A DNA stretch of 59,961 nucleotides from Hymenochaete sp. R1. Lineage: Eukaryota > Basidiomycota > Agaricomycetes > Hymenochaetales > Hymenochaetaceae. Below are positions 38,949-50,800 of this stretch, in pieces. Made by a program: the position numbers and the translations under genes. Below the pieces are notes generated by a model. It was not told the DNA's origin, searched no databases, and worked only from the letters and a program-made list of their open reading frames with translations. Numbering within the stretch: position 1 is the first letter of the stretch; each line of letters opens with the position of its first letter. The stretch spans positions 1-59,961 of the forward strand of contig JAFREE010000146.1 of assembly GCA_019400425.1 (NCBI GenBank). The letters run 5' to 3'.

Positions 38949-40004
38949 GTTGATGCTTTCGAGAATGAATGTGTGATAAAGAGAGAAGGTGCTACTGAGT
39001 AAAGTAAAGAGTGGATGACTCAAAGTCGTTCGTTGTTGGGTCAACATAGAGCGTTGAAAGCTGACTCTTTATACCCCCCCCCCCTCCCCACACAAATCAG
39101 CTCGGTATTTCTTCTGATCTTCATGTCGTCCGGCTAGCATATGTTGTGGAGCTCTTCCGAGGGCGCGAAAATTTTGCAGCATATCGACTAAGTCAATCTG
39201 AGGGCTTAGGCGGGACCCGACATTGATCGCAGCACTCTGGATGATCATTTGCAGTGATTTGGGGGCAAGCTCGGTGAAGAAAGAAGTGCCGTTTCATGAT
39301 ATACCGCCTTCACGGCCACGAGACACCTCCCGCAACAGCGAAGACTTCGAAATAATCTCCTGCAGGTGTTTCCTTTCCCGGGAGACTTCAAATCTGTGAT
39401 TCAACCAGTTCCCTTGGAAACAAGGACGTCACCGTGTCGAGGAGCATCCCCAGAATTTGCCGTCATTTGTATTAACGTTGAGGAAGAGCACTGTGTCCAG
39501 TGATCCAAGCATACAATCAAATATTCTGAGGATGTTGGGTGAAGATTTGATTCAGATATGGCATCGTCAGAGGCGCCTTGAATGTGAAATCTGTCCATAA
39601 ACCGAGTATTGTTGTGAGACTTGTGTCGAAGGAACTCAAGAATGAAATTATTCAATTTCAAGGTTTCGCGCGGCTCAAAGAGCTACGTCGATCATGTCGA
39701 TCAAGAACCTGAGCTTCAGGCCAAGCAGCGAAGCTGTTAGCAACTTTGCTTCTCTCCTGACTCCTGTTCATAACTAGTACTTTACCCCTGCCCACAATCC
39801 CTATCGACAATATTGGCTGCACCCTCGTTTCTCTCCCGCCACATCGCTATATGCTAAGAGTGGAGGCTGCGTATTGAGTACCGTCGCTGAGCAAATTCAC
39901 ACCGCCTGATTCGCTGTGCCGGTCCGGGCGCGCTATCTCCTGCTTATAGCAGCTTGTCCCAGGAGGTTCCAGCGCTGGCCATTGGTCAAATCTGAACGGC
40001 CATC
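38949..40004. other. divergent intergenic region, secreted protein / MFS gene
   Basis: 1.06 kb between divergent start codons. Holds the TATA element and C-run listed separately. An open minus-strand stretch at 39401-39661 starts at TTG and is not supported. Confidence 0.5.
39068..39073 (-). promoter_or_regulatory. TATAAA box of the secreted-protein gene
   Basis: TATAAA on the minus strand, 120 bp upstream of the ATG at 38948. Directly upstream of it (39074-39084) is a run of 11 C on the plus strand, that is 11 G on the gene's strand. Confidence 0.5.
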
Positions 40005-42202
40005 ATGTCTTCCAACCTGGCGCGCAAGATGCTAACAGCGCCTAGAATGACGACGCTCATAAGCTCTGTGGTAGTAGCGCTGAGCTCTGGGACGAACTAT
40101 GTGAGTTTGGAAGCTCTTGTTGAACTTACTTCTTCGGCTTACCAGGATATAGGTATATTCTGGTTGGCATACTCGCTCTTTGCCTGCTTTGTAGCCAGAT
40201 TAATGATCAAATGCAGCGTATGCACCGCAACTGGGAGCACAGCTTCGTATATCTCACACCAAGCTTAATGTTATCGGTGAGCTTGTCTGTCACCGATAGA
40301 TGGAATATGTCAATCTAACTTTCCTCGTCGTAGGCCTCGGTGGAAACAGTAAGAACGGCTCGCTCACTCTGTAAATGGGATGCATCTCATACTTGCTGTA
40401 GTTGGCGTATATAGCACTGGTCCCTTTTGGGGCAAGTTAATTGACTCTCGCGGACCACGGATGTGCGTTATCCCTTATTGATAGGGAATGTAAGATCTTT
40501 TACTGACTCGAATATAGACCCCTAGCGAACGCTTTTCTACTCCTTTTAATTGGCTATGCTGGCATCCGTCATTTTTATGACCACCCAGATGCACAGCAAG
40601 CTGACGGGGACGAACGGATCTCGCACTTATCCTTCGCCGTTCTCATTTTCTGCTCGTTCTTGACGGGAGCAGGTGGAAATGCGGGGTTGACTGCATCAGT
40701 GAATGCGACAGCAAAGACTTTCCCGGATGAAATGGTGTGTTGTATCCGATTTGATAATTGTTAGATAGCGTTGACAATGGCATCAGAGGGCTTCCACCGT
40801 GGGATTGGTGTTGTCGGGCTTCGGCTTGTCTGCATTTTACTTTTCTGCCCTATCAGGGCTGCTATACCCAGGAGATCCATCTAGTCTTCTTCTATTTCTT
40901 GCGATTGGAACGTCATTCCCGATGATTCTTGGATATTTTCTTGTTAGACCCATCCCCCTTCCACATGCAGATGATTTAATAGAGAACTCCGGTTCGAGCT
41001 CCAATCCCCGACGTGTTAGTTTTTCGTCTCTGAACCAGGACGGATACGCTCATTCAGCAGGAGTGGATGCCGCCCTGTCCAGTGATTCTCTTATCTTCGA
41101 GCACCGCAACAACAGCCGGACTACGCTTCTGAATGCCCAGAATGAGTACGCGCCTCGATCACGTTCAGTGGAAATGGCAACCTCACCACCGCCGGAGTAC
41201 CCAAGGCATCGTAGCAGATCTTCGGTATCTCATGGCAGACCTGTTAGACAAGACAGGGTGATTGAAGTCATGCGGGACTTGCATGGGAAAGAACTACTTA
41301 TGTGCAGTGATTTTTGGCTTCTCTTTTCGATACTTTCGCTTTGTAAGTTTGATCTTTTCAATCTATCTTATAGAGTGGGGTTAACGTTCTTATAGTGAGT
41401 GGTACAGGTCTAATGTGTAAGCTCCTTCGTCGCTTCGTTATAGATTTATAGTCTTAGAATATTAAGAAACCTTTTTGATAGATATCAACAACGTCGGCTC
41501 CATCTCCCAGGCCCTCTTCGCTGCCAACAACGCCGCCTTCGACCCCACCGAATCCACGAAATGGCAAGCCATGCAAGTATCCATCATCAGCGTTGCCAAC
41601 TGCCTCGGGCGCATCATCAGCGGCGTCGGCGCCGACCCGCCGACCTCGTCAAGAATCGTCTCTCTCTCCCGCGCACATACTGCATCTGCGCCGTCGCCGC
41701 ACTCTTCGTCCTTTCCCAGGTTCTCGCGACGCGTATCCAGGACGTCCAACTCCTCCGGACAGCGTCGGCGCTCCTGGGTCTGGCGTACGGGAGCGTGTTT
41801 GGGCTGTTCCCGACGGTGGTTATCAAATGGTTCGAGCTGGCGCATTTCTCCGAGAATTCTGGGCTCGTGAGCTTCTCACCAATGATTGGCAGCAATCTGT
41901 TGAGCCTGGCGTTTGGGCACAACCTGGACGCGCATTCACCTCCAAACCCTTCCACGGAGTCTGGCTCGAGAGAGGGTGCCACGACGAACCTTTTCACGCG
42001 AGCTGGGCTACCGGCAGGAGACCAGTGCTTTGCTGGGAGGGACTGCTACGTCTCGAGTCTGTATTTGACGATTGGGGCGTGCATCGTTGGGCTCGTGCTG
42101 AGCTTTTATGCTGCATGGAAAGATCGTCAACGGATGACGATCAAAGCTCCCGATTATGAAGAGATTCTCTGGGAAGAGGAAGAAGAGGAGACGGGAAGCT
42201 GA
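40005..42202 (+). CDS. nodulin-like MFS transporter, frame broken by 8-bp duplication
   Basis: Nine exons (40005-40100, 40153-40162, 40217-40276, 40334-40348, 40402-40462, 40518-40734, 40787-41342, 41396-41416, 41482-42202). Seen: VVVALSSGTNY joined to VYSAYAPQLG, STGPFWGKLIDSRGPRIPLA, LTGAGGNAGLTASVNATAK, STVGLVLSGFGLSAFYFSAL, DFWLLFSILSLLSGTGLMYINN, LGRIISG, and the C-terminal membrane helices to KAPDYEEILWEEEEE. This is the 12-helix fungal MFS group with an N-terminal nodulin-like domain (relatives of Mch1, substrate unknown). A perfect 8-bp tandem duplication at 41630-41645 shifts the frame in exon 9; without one unit the exons sum to 582 aa. As written, translation runs out of frame after LGRIISGVGADP and the last helices are lost. 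Exon 2 is only 10 nt, exon 4 is 15 nt and exon 8 is 21 nt. Confidence 0.8.
41630..41645 (+). repeat. 8-bp perfect tandem duplication CGCCGACC x2
   Basis: Two adjacent copies inside the last exon of the MFS gene. The codon frame before the repeat (LGRIISGVGAD) and after it (DLVKNRLSLPRTYC) differ by exactly eight bases. Confidence 0.9.
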
Positions 42203-42313
42203 GGGGCCAGGGGGTCAAGATATAAACGATACCGATTCCTTAGACTGTAATCGCCTCTATCATAAAAGTCATTATATATCAGAGATATCCAAATTAATTG
42301 AATTGCCTTTATG

Positions 42314-44520
42314 CTACTGTCGTTCGAGTCGGGGGTGTAATTCTGGAAACAGACCCACAGGAATGTTAGTGTCAAGCACAACCAGCGAATATAAGACCAA
42401 TGAGGTAGACGCACTGGCGAGATCTTCAGCTAATTCCGGTATCAGCTCGAATAGAGCCCTCTCCACGGCTTGCTTCCCCGCCTCAGCTGGTGCTGCATTC
42501 ACTTGTAGGTACTCTGTCGCCAGAGCCCGAGAGAGAAGAACGTCAATAAGCGCGATGCGACGTTGACGCATCCGTTCTACCTTCTCCTCTCGTAGGGAGT
42601 GAACTTTTTTAGAACGAGATACGTCTGCTGATAGCCCCTCTGATACTCCATAATCATGTGCCAGTGAGGACGATGAGGACGAAGTGTCATGAGGCGCAGT
42701 GTCGCTTTCTTCCGCCGGCGGAGCTGGAACCACCGTCTTCTCATCCCGCCCTACATCATTCTCGTACATCTCTGATTCTACTCTTTCCGCCACATCTAAA
42801 TTCCCTTCTTCGGACTGCATATCCAGCTCTGCTAACGCAAGAGCCCGCTTTGCGACGTTCACTACCCGTCTTTTCGTCTCAGCTTTACTCTCCCTAACCA
42901 CCCTTGTCCCCTGCAAATTAAGAAACGCGTCCACCCATACAAGCTTTTCTTCATCGCCTCTTCCATCCTTGGATCCAACATCGTTGTCCGCAGTTCGACG
43001 ATGTGCCTCAACTTCGTACAGATCGGATCAGTGTCATCCGACCCAGACCCAGACCAGCCCGCCCACACGTTCCTCGGACGCAGACTCGGAGCCGCCCCCA
43101 GTTCACTTCGACATTGTCTCACGAGCGCCTCAATGACGATCTGAAGTTGGAGTTCCCCGAAACCGACGTTCCAATTAACGAAGATGTGGAGCACGATGAG
43201 CGCCGCTGCTTAATCGCGCGTGCGGCGAGGAAGGTGCGGAGGGCGAAGGAGAGTGTTTTGCTCGTGACGGTGCGATAAAAGTGCAAAGTACAATCAAAAG
43301 TGCTTGTTGTCATCTGAGAGGATTGGGGAGGGAAAGAAAAAGGGAGAGAGAATGAGTCAGATCCAAAGTGCGTTTCCAGCATCTTGTAAAACATCTTTCG
43401 AGGGTCGAAGACGAATTTATCACGAGGTTGGTCCTCAACTATCTATGTGAAAGTGGTGCTGAAAAGCAACTCATATGTCGCCCAATTAAGCACGACACCC
43501 CGTTCCCCATACGAGACAAATCTTCCATAAACAGCTTGCACACGATCCACCCGCCTGAACCTCGTCTCTGCCTTCATAAGCAGGTTAAGTAAATCTGTGT
43601 CAAGCGACACCTCATCTTTCGTCATCTTCTGCAATATTGGGGTATACAGCTCTTCCGGGTCAACCGTGGACGGGAGATTCTGCAAGTGAGTACTAAGGAA
43701 GGTCGTGTATGGTAGGCAGACGAGCGGCTACGGGACCCCAGTTGCCCTCAAACCGTGATACACAAGTCATTGTGCGGGTCTTCCGGTCGGCGAGCATGTT
43801 CCGCACCACCATGAAAGCGACGGAAGTAGGGTCGAGTCGAAAGTCCGGTTCGCACTAACTCCGACGTTTAAGATATATCTTGACCTCTTCTTCGAGGTCG
43901 TCCACCGTCTTTTGATGATCTTTAAGGTCGATGAGCTGGTGGAGAATGCCATGGAACTCGCTGTTGGTAACGGATCGAAGGAAATTTGATTGTTTGAAGA
44001 GTTTATCAGGATTATGCAGGAACAGCTTGAACGGCATCTGTCACGAGCCATACCGTGAAGCGAGGAGCTTCGCACGGTGAGGCAGCGAAAGGTCTAGGTT
44101 GATGTCTTACTGGTTCATGGTGCGGACAACCTCCTCAGCTTCGTCGACTCATCTCTCATCTCTTCCCGAGAAAAAGGTTCAAAGCACCTTCAACGACGTT
44201 CTTAAGCCCTCGCGTCAAGTCAGATCCATCCTGATCCTTCCTATGTGTGATGGCACGTTGTATGATCGCTGAAGCACGATCCAGGGCTCCGGCTTCAAGG
44301 TGGGCAGATGTCTTTGCCAGCACCTCGTCTGCTGGGACGGAAGTCCATTTCTGCTTCTTTCTTGGTGGTCTTCTGAATCGTCCAGAAACGTAATAGTTGT
44401 TTGCTAATTGACACAATGGAAGTTTGAAACGGGTGCCAGTGGTATTCTTCGTCCAAAGGTGTCGCACCAGCATAGACCAAGAAAGGGTGTGGATGAGACT
44501 GCAATAGACACAGATAGTCA
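42314..44520 (-). pseudogene. PPR-like mitochondrial protein gene, apparently decayed
   Basis: Coding signal lies in several minus-strand pieces that cannot be joined into one frame. From 5' to 3': RRPPRKKQKWTSVPADE and AGALDRASAIIQRAITH, ending LFLGKR-stop (44156); DPTSVAFMVVRNMLADRK; DEVSLDTDLLNLLMKAETR and VYGRFVSYGERGVVLNWATY (43685-43443), a typical pentatricopeptide helix pair; KTLSFALRTFLAARAIKQ followed in another frame by AALIVLHIFVNWNVGFGEL and QIVIEALVRQC; and a C-terminal piece from about 42960 to 42314. Between the last frames no intron of workable length exists near 43201-43212. No ATG start is found in frame with the first block. PPR proteins act in organelle RNA processing. 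A living gene with an unusual structure or with assembly errors is the alternative. Confidence 0.5.
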
Positions 44521-45165
44521 ATCCACAGATCCCAAACTGGACGTAGAAAGGTTGAGACGTTACCGTACAGACTTGATTCAGCCGCGAAGATTTAAGTCAT
44601 AGCAACAATCCAAAGAGTGAGGTGAGGACGTGGGGGGCGAGGAAGCGGCTTCGAAATTAATCATATATATTAATCGAAAGAAAAAAGGACAACAAAAATC
44701 ACATGTCTTCTTCTCACGCCCTCTTTGTTTTCCCATAATAGTAGTTTCCCGCCGCCCTTAATGATCGAAGTCAGACCCCGGCTTTCAACCGTGGATGGAG
44801 ACCAAAGAACTCGTCTGGGCCGATGGAAAATTTCAAGCAAATAGTAGAGACAAACTCGAAAATCTGGAGCAAAAATAGCAACACCAACTATGAACATTGA
44901 AATTGAAGCAATGCAAAGTCTCTCGGATAAGAGACAACAAATCGTACGCTAGAACTTTTGGGCCACAAGCAGATACTACTGTAAAAAAAGAAGACACTGT
45001 TGAGAGGCATTAATTAAGGAAAGACAAGATGCATCACAACCAACACAAAACCCGCCTAGCAGAAGGGGAAAAGACCACTGCAGGGTATATCTCATCTCCT
45101 CCTCATTCCCCTCGACCCATACCATAACACAACCCCCGATCCTACGCATCCACCGGTGATAATAT
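44521..45165. other. intergenic, no supported gene
   Basis: 3' flank of the RNA-binding protein gene and upstream side of the PPR relic. No coding sequence supported. Confidence 0.45.
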
Positions 45166-47460
45166 TCATAAAGCTGTCGCTGACTCCCCATTCGGTCTCC
45201 TCTCCCTATCCGCTCTCGTCAATCCAACGGACGCAAACCCGCGCGCAGCGAACCCGCCTCCGCCTCGTCCGCGTCCGCGACCACGGAAGTTGGTTGGCTG
45301 GTTGTCGCGGTCGGAGGCGGCAGCGACGTACGGTGTGACGTCTTTGAGTTTCTGTCGGGTGGAAAAAGTATAAAATTTAAGAAAAAGGGAGAAGAGAAGA
45401 AAGAAGATGCCATACTTCGGCGTGTTTTTCTAGTCCGGCTTTCATCGCTTCTTCGTCGCCGAACTCTACAAACGCGGTTCGACTCGGTTTACCATATGTG
45501 TACGGGAAGTTGATTCGAGTGATCTGGTACGGACGGAACAATTAATCAACGATGGATACTTAAAACAGATCAATGAAAGGACAAGACACGTACCCCATTT
45601 TTCGCTTCCCCAAAGAACTCACGAACCTCCTCCTCCGTGAACTGACCCGTGAACCTCATGAAGATCGTCCACGGGTGACGAGGAGGTTTCCTCGACGCAG
45701 GACTCTGCGCACCCGAGCTATCGTTCCCAACCACAGGTGACGCAGGTGAAGGCCCCCACCCCGAATTATCATCCGCCGCACCACCAGCACCCGAGTTCGT
45801 AGGCCAGACGTCAGGCGTAGCTTTACCAGAAGGTGTTGCGGATGCTTGGGATTGAGTTCCCGTGTCGCCATCCTTGTCCTTTCCGGATTTCTTTTTGTTG
45901 GTTTTGCCTTTGTCGGACTCTGCGTTGGCGTTGTTGCTATTGGCGGGACCGTCGATCTGGGGCGTTTTGGCACCGGAGGTGGATACGGAGGCTTGTTGTT
46001 GGTGAGCCTTGGGGCCGTGTGGAGGAGGAGTTGGTGCGGCGGAGACTTGATTAGATACTGCTGCTGTTGATGGTGTTGCTTGCGCGGGAGGAGGGATGTT
46101 ATTCGGGAGAGCTGAGGTTGCTGATAAGGGGGTATTAGCTGTTGTGTCACGAGGCGAGCGGCGGTAAGCATAGTTGAACCCTTGGATAGTCGTCAGAAAA
46201 AAGTAGCTTTGAAGTTGTGCGTGTGTCAACATACCTTGACTCTTGAGCTCAGAACTAACTCTGCCCTCCTTGATATCAAGAACGAGGTAGCCATAGGCGG
46301 CGTCGCACAAGTTCCAATTCCAACAGTTCTTCCATGCCGGCTCGTCTCCTGTTGCATTTCCACCTGCTCCCAACTGAGGCTGCGGTGCAGGAACCCTCTC
46401 GATAACACTCAGGGCCTTCTCAAGGAGTATACGCTGGTTCGTATCGACGACGGTTTCCACTTGCGGTTTCACACTCTCCCAAATTTTATCGAAGCTCTCC
46501 TTCCCGCTCTGGACTTTATGACGAAAGCCCTCAAAGTCGCCCTGCACGCTGAACTCGTTCCAGGAACTTGAGTATCGGAAATGAAGGCCGGCCGAAATTG
46601 TCAAGTCTGCCTTGAGCACGAGCGCAAGCTGCGTCAGTATACCCTCCCGCCCTGGGCTCGCGTGCGATACGAGAAGGCGAGTCTCTGTTGCGTCGTACAC
46701 TCGCTGAGCTGTGTCAACGAGCTCACCGATCTGCAGCGCCGTTGTCCACATTGTGCCCTGCCCACCCGCAATCGTCCCGTTCCCATCACCGTTGTCGAAC
46801 ATTTTATGCGGAACAAATGCACCACCGAGACCGAGTATGCGCAGTTTGATGCCGCCAATGTCGAGGCAGCGGGTGGTCGCTTCGTCGATGACGTGCAGGT
46901 TCTCAATGCCGTATTGACCCATGCGGAATCGCTCAAGAATTTGGACATCCTCGCAAGCACCCCATACGGTGAATACCGGTACGTTGAGTTTGATCTGGCC
47001 GGCCAGTAGTAAAGGAAACTCGGACAAGAACGATATAGTCATGGCCTGGCGGATTGCTGCGGGCGTCGTCTCTGCTGAGAGCAATGAGCTTCGCTGTGCA
47101 TTTGGAATAAGCGGGGAGTATTGTGTGAGGTGCTTGAGCGTCCTGTCATTGATACGTTCTAAACTAGAGGCCTCTGCACCACCCAACAAAAAAGCAAGTG
47201 AATTCTTGGTGCTAGTAGTAAAAGTTACTGCGCAAGAACTCACCGAAAAAGCCAAAGTCGCCGGTATGGATAATTGCCTTTGCATTCGCCTCTCTCGCCA
47301 TGTCATTCAAACTCGATAATTTTCCGCGGACATCTGCTATACAAAGTATCCTGCCAGAGATTGTGTCGATGACCTTTGTCTGAGTGTTGACAGTGTCCCT
47401 GGGCATAGGCGAAGCGCCCGGTCTGTTGGTTGATGCGCCTGTCTGCGACTGCGAAGCCAT
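45166..47460 (-). CDS. DUF2433 (metallophosphatase-like) RNA-binding protein with C-terminal RRM
   Basis: Five exons (47460-47244, 47173-46235, 46180-45594, 45523-45416, 45351-45166) sum to 2037 nt, 678 aa. N-terminal 300 residues: [16 protein letters not shown] and [12 protein letters not shown], which resemble metal-site motifs of calcineurin-like phosphatases, then [30 protein letters not shown] and [14 protein letters not shown]; this is the fungal DUF2433 domain. A Pro/Ser/Thr/Gln-rich linker (about residues 400-560) leads to a C-terminal [24 protein letters not shown], then across two introns [20 protein letters not shown], and an RGG-type tail [13 protein letters not shown]. Likely cytoplasmic or nuclear RNA binding; the enzyme activity of the N-terminal domain is unknown. 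Divergent from MED13 with 420 bp between starts. Confidence 0.85.
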
Positions 47461-47880
47461 AATTTTCCCTGGGTATAAATTGTCTTCTTTGTTCTCCGCG
47501 AGTTTTCTGTGCTCTGCAAATACAACGGCGAGCGAATGATGAATGTTGTGAAGAAAACGGCGTTGAGGAAAAGCTCGACCACTGGCAAGTTTCAGCCCCG
47601 CTAGCTCGAGCGTCAAAACGCGAGCGAAAGAGGTCGCGAGAGTTACTTACCAAATATGGTAAATGAAGGTGGTCCCAATATAATATTGGCCATTTCGCTC
47701 CTTTCCTTCCGACCTCTGGTGCTCAGGTAACCTACTGACGCACATACACGTTACCCGCAGTGACGGCGACGACGCGCATGCATGTCTCTCAACGACCACC
47801 GAGCGCACAACAAGCAGCGTCAAGAACATATCTGAAGGTCTCTTTGCAACCACCTCCATCCTTAACAACTTTGAGGTCTC
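47461..47880. other. divergent promoter, DUF2433 gene / MED13
   Basis: 420 bp between the two divergent start codons; no supported coding sequence. Confidence 0.5.
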
Positions 47881-50800
47881 ATGTCACCGAAGCCGAGCTC
47901 GACGAGAGCTGGCTCGAGTACCGCTCCCGCATTTGCCTCCGTATCCCCGTCATCAACCATAACAGCATCTCACATACACTTGCCTGATTCCTATGAAGTA
48001 CACTTTGCCCTATACGCTTCTACCGGTGCTTTTCAAGGTGCCCAAGATGTCGAGGCAGCGCGGCGACACGTCTGCGAATCCAACGCGGGCAAAACATTCC
48101 CTGACTCTTTGGTCTCCTACTCCCAGCTCTCTGACTCGTGCCCTGCCTTCTGGCTCTTCGCCATAGAGAAGGAATCATTCATAGATGATGACTTCGAGTC
48201 ACTGTCGCGGTTAGGATACCTCAAGTTTCAAGGGTTAAACAGTGAGTATGCACCTTCTTCCTCTCATACGTCACCGTTAACCTGTCTGTTCTTCACCCCA
48301 GGGATAATCCTCAGTCGCTTCGCGTACTCAGATATCTATGCCTGCAGTGTAGACTGCTCAATGCAGCGCTCTCCTTGCATTTCGTGCACGCTATCATCGG
48401 ACTCGATGCCTTTTCTGTCAACCTTGCCAGAGCCGGCGGGCGCCGCCATCGCAATCAGAGGAAGTGCAAAGTCCGCGGCATGCCATTTCCCTCGACAGCC
48501 TTTAAGGCAACCACTCGCATATTTCCTGCACGCGGTTCGAGACTGGCTGTGCAATGCCATGTGTGAGAAAGTGCAAACTTCTGGGCGAATTGCGCGACGC
48601 ATGGGAAGTGGGGCTGCCTGGGGGTTTCCGAGCACTGCAAGTAGCTGGGGTAACGACTGGGAACAACATGAACTCTCAAGGTAAGGCGTCAATTTTCTTT
48701 ATTCTCCAAAAAAAATATTCTCATATTACTCTAGATCTCTTATGTTTTGCCACTTGGAAATCAATTTGCTTCGCACAGGAATTTCAATCCTACCACACGT
48801 AACTCGATCGCCCTTAGTTCCTTTCCTTCCGACATTACCTCTCCCACCTGGTTCCCCAATCCATTTATTACCGTTCTCAACTCCCGCTTACTACTTAAAT
48901 ATGTACTCGGGGCCGACACATGCACTCGCCGGGCATTTCCAACGCACATTGATGGGCCTCGGGGTTGGAGATTTCCTTATGACAGAAAGTCGGAGCGCCT
49001 TAAACTCTCAATTCATCATTGCATGGATAGCTGTCGAGAATAAGAATGGTGAGGATAAGGGCTTGATGGTCATATGGCCTGTATCTCTCTGCCTTTCGAT
49101 CATGTCAACTCCGAGTTCAGACGACTTGTCCAAGGATACCCCTCACATTGCATATAAACGCACGCCCCTTTCATTCATCCCAGAAATCCCAGCCGCGTTG
49201 CAAGCTTCGCCAGTTCCAGCACCAGCCCCCGCACCTATTCAGTCAAACGCAACCTCACCTCACGATTCCTTATTCTCACCCAGTATTCCCTTTCAATCTA
49301 TCTCCGGAACACGACCCACAAGCCCGAACACAACTCAATCCATGCCAGGTCCTGACGTTCTCGACTCAAGTCGGCCTGCGTTATGGAGAGCTCCCACAGC
49401 ATTGCCATCCGAAGCGATCCAGACACTCAGTTCCCTCGCTCCTTCGGACCCAAGCCATGCCGATCTACGTTTCACTGCGCAACGCTCGGGGAAATTCGTG
49501 GATTTCCTAGCTAAGGAACGTGATAGGGAACGTGAGCGTATAAGGCGAGAAAAGGAGGCTGGTCTCGCCGGAGCGCCCATTCAGGTAAACGGTGCCAGCA
49601 AAATAGCGTCGCCAACGCCAGCTCGCGAAGTCGAGGGTGGTATACCCAACCTTGTTGCCAATGTGAACGGCCATGTGGAGTCCAACGTTATCGTGCAGAA
49701 GGAAGCGGACGTGGCGATGGATAGCTTTCCGGATTTTACGCAGAAACTGCCGGTACCTGGGATGGTTCTGTCATCTTCATCTTCCTCTGATGTACCTACG
49801 CCCATTCTTCCAAATCAGGTGACTGAAGCCCAAGCCTCATACCCTTCTCCGCCTGACGAGGATGGAAAAGCCTTACATGCGACAAGGGCTCTCAAAGCCG
49901 CTGGACCTCCGACTGCAGTGATTCCTGGAGACGTCGTTATGGAAGATGCGCCATCACAACCTACTTCTGCTCCAGGTGAGACGAACGCAGTCAAACATGA
50001 GGGAAATGGGTTTGAAGAATTTAATCGCATGGACAATTTCATGATGGACCTCGGGATGGAATTTGACGACATACCGACTTCGAACGGCAACCAGGACGAA
50101 CGTTCGATTGCGGCAGACGTGGTAAAGCTTGATATGGACTTCACAGATGATGACTTCAACTTCTTTGACGATGTGGGGGCTTCAACTGAGATGAATTCTA
50201 TGTCAATGCCGATGGGAGTTGAGTATGGCGCATTGACTGGCAACGGAAATCTCGCCAGTCAGACCATTCAATCGCTCGGAATTTCGACTTATGATGATTG
50301 GATCACCGACTCGATTGCGATGGCTATTCCGACTGAATTTCCGCCGACAACAGAACCCTTGGGCATCGCGAAACCCACAGAAAGTATTCAAAACTCTGTA
50401 GCATTGCCTGCGCTGACACCTGGGAGTGATGACGATAGCAGCATCCCCTCCCCAGGTCCTGCTACTCCAGGAGTCATACTTTCGGACGATGCGCTCGAAA
50501 ATATCGACAAGTCTGAACCCTTCGCGCCCATTTCGTTCGCAGAAAGGCTCTGTCTCTCGGATTCAAAGTACGTTCAAGGCAAGTTTTCGGCTGCACTTGT
50601 TGAGCATCGAATCGCGGAAGCCAAGATATCTGGGGAGTTCTGGAAGAAGAATTATAGATTATTGACGGATCCCCGCTTTGGAGTCATTAAACGCCTCATC
50701 GGTGTGAAGAGAAAGCTCGAAGAAGAACAGGAGGAACAGCGACAGAGGAAGGCGACACTCTCCTATCGCTCACGTGGAGAATGGGACGAACTTCAATCCA

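Noticed and set aside
39401..39661. 86-codon minus-strand open stretch between the secreted-protein and MFS genes
   Set aside because: TTG start, no homology recognised; lies in a divergent promoter region.
46182..47009. Two long plus-strand ORFs of 129 and 142 codons
   Set aside because: Exact antisense shadows of the DUF2433 coding exon, caused by its codon bias.
48375..48566. Alternative frame of MED13 exon 2 that looks helical and protein-like
   Set aside because: The phase set by exon 1 and by the join to exon 3 both require the other frame, which is open throughout.
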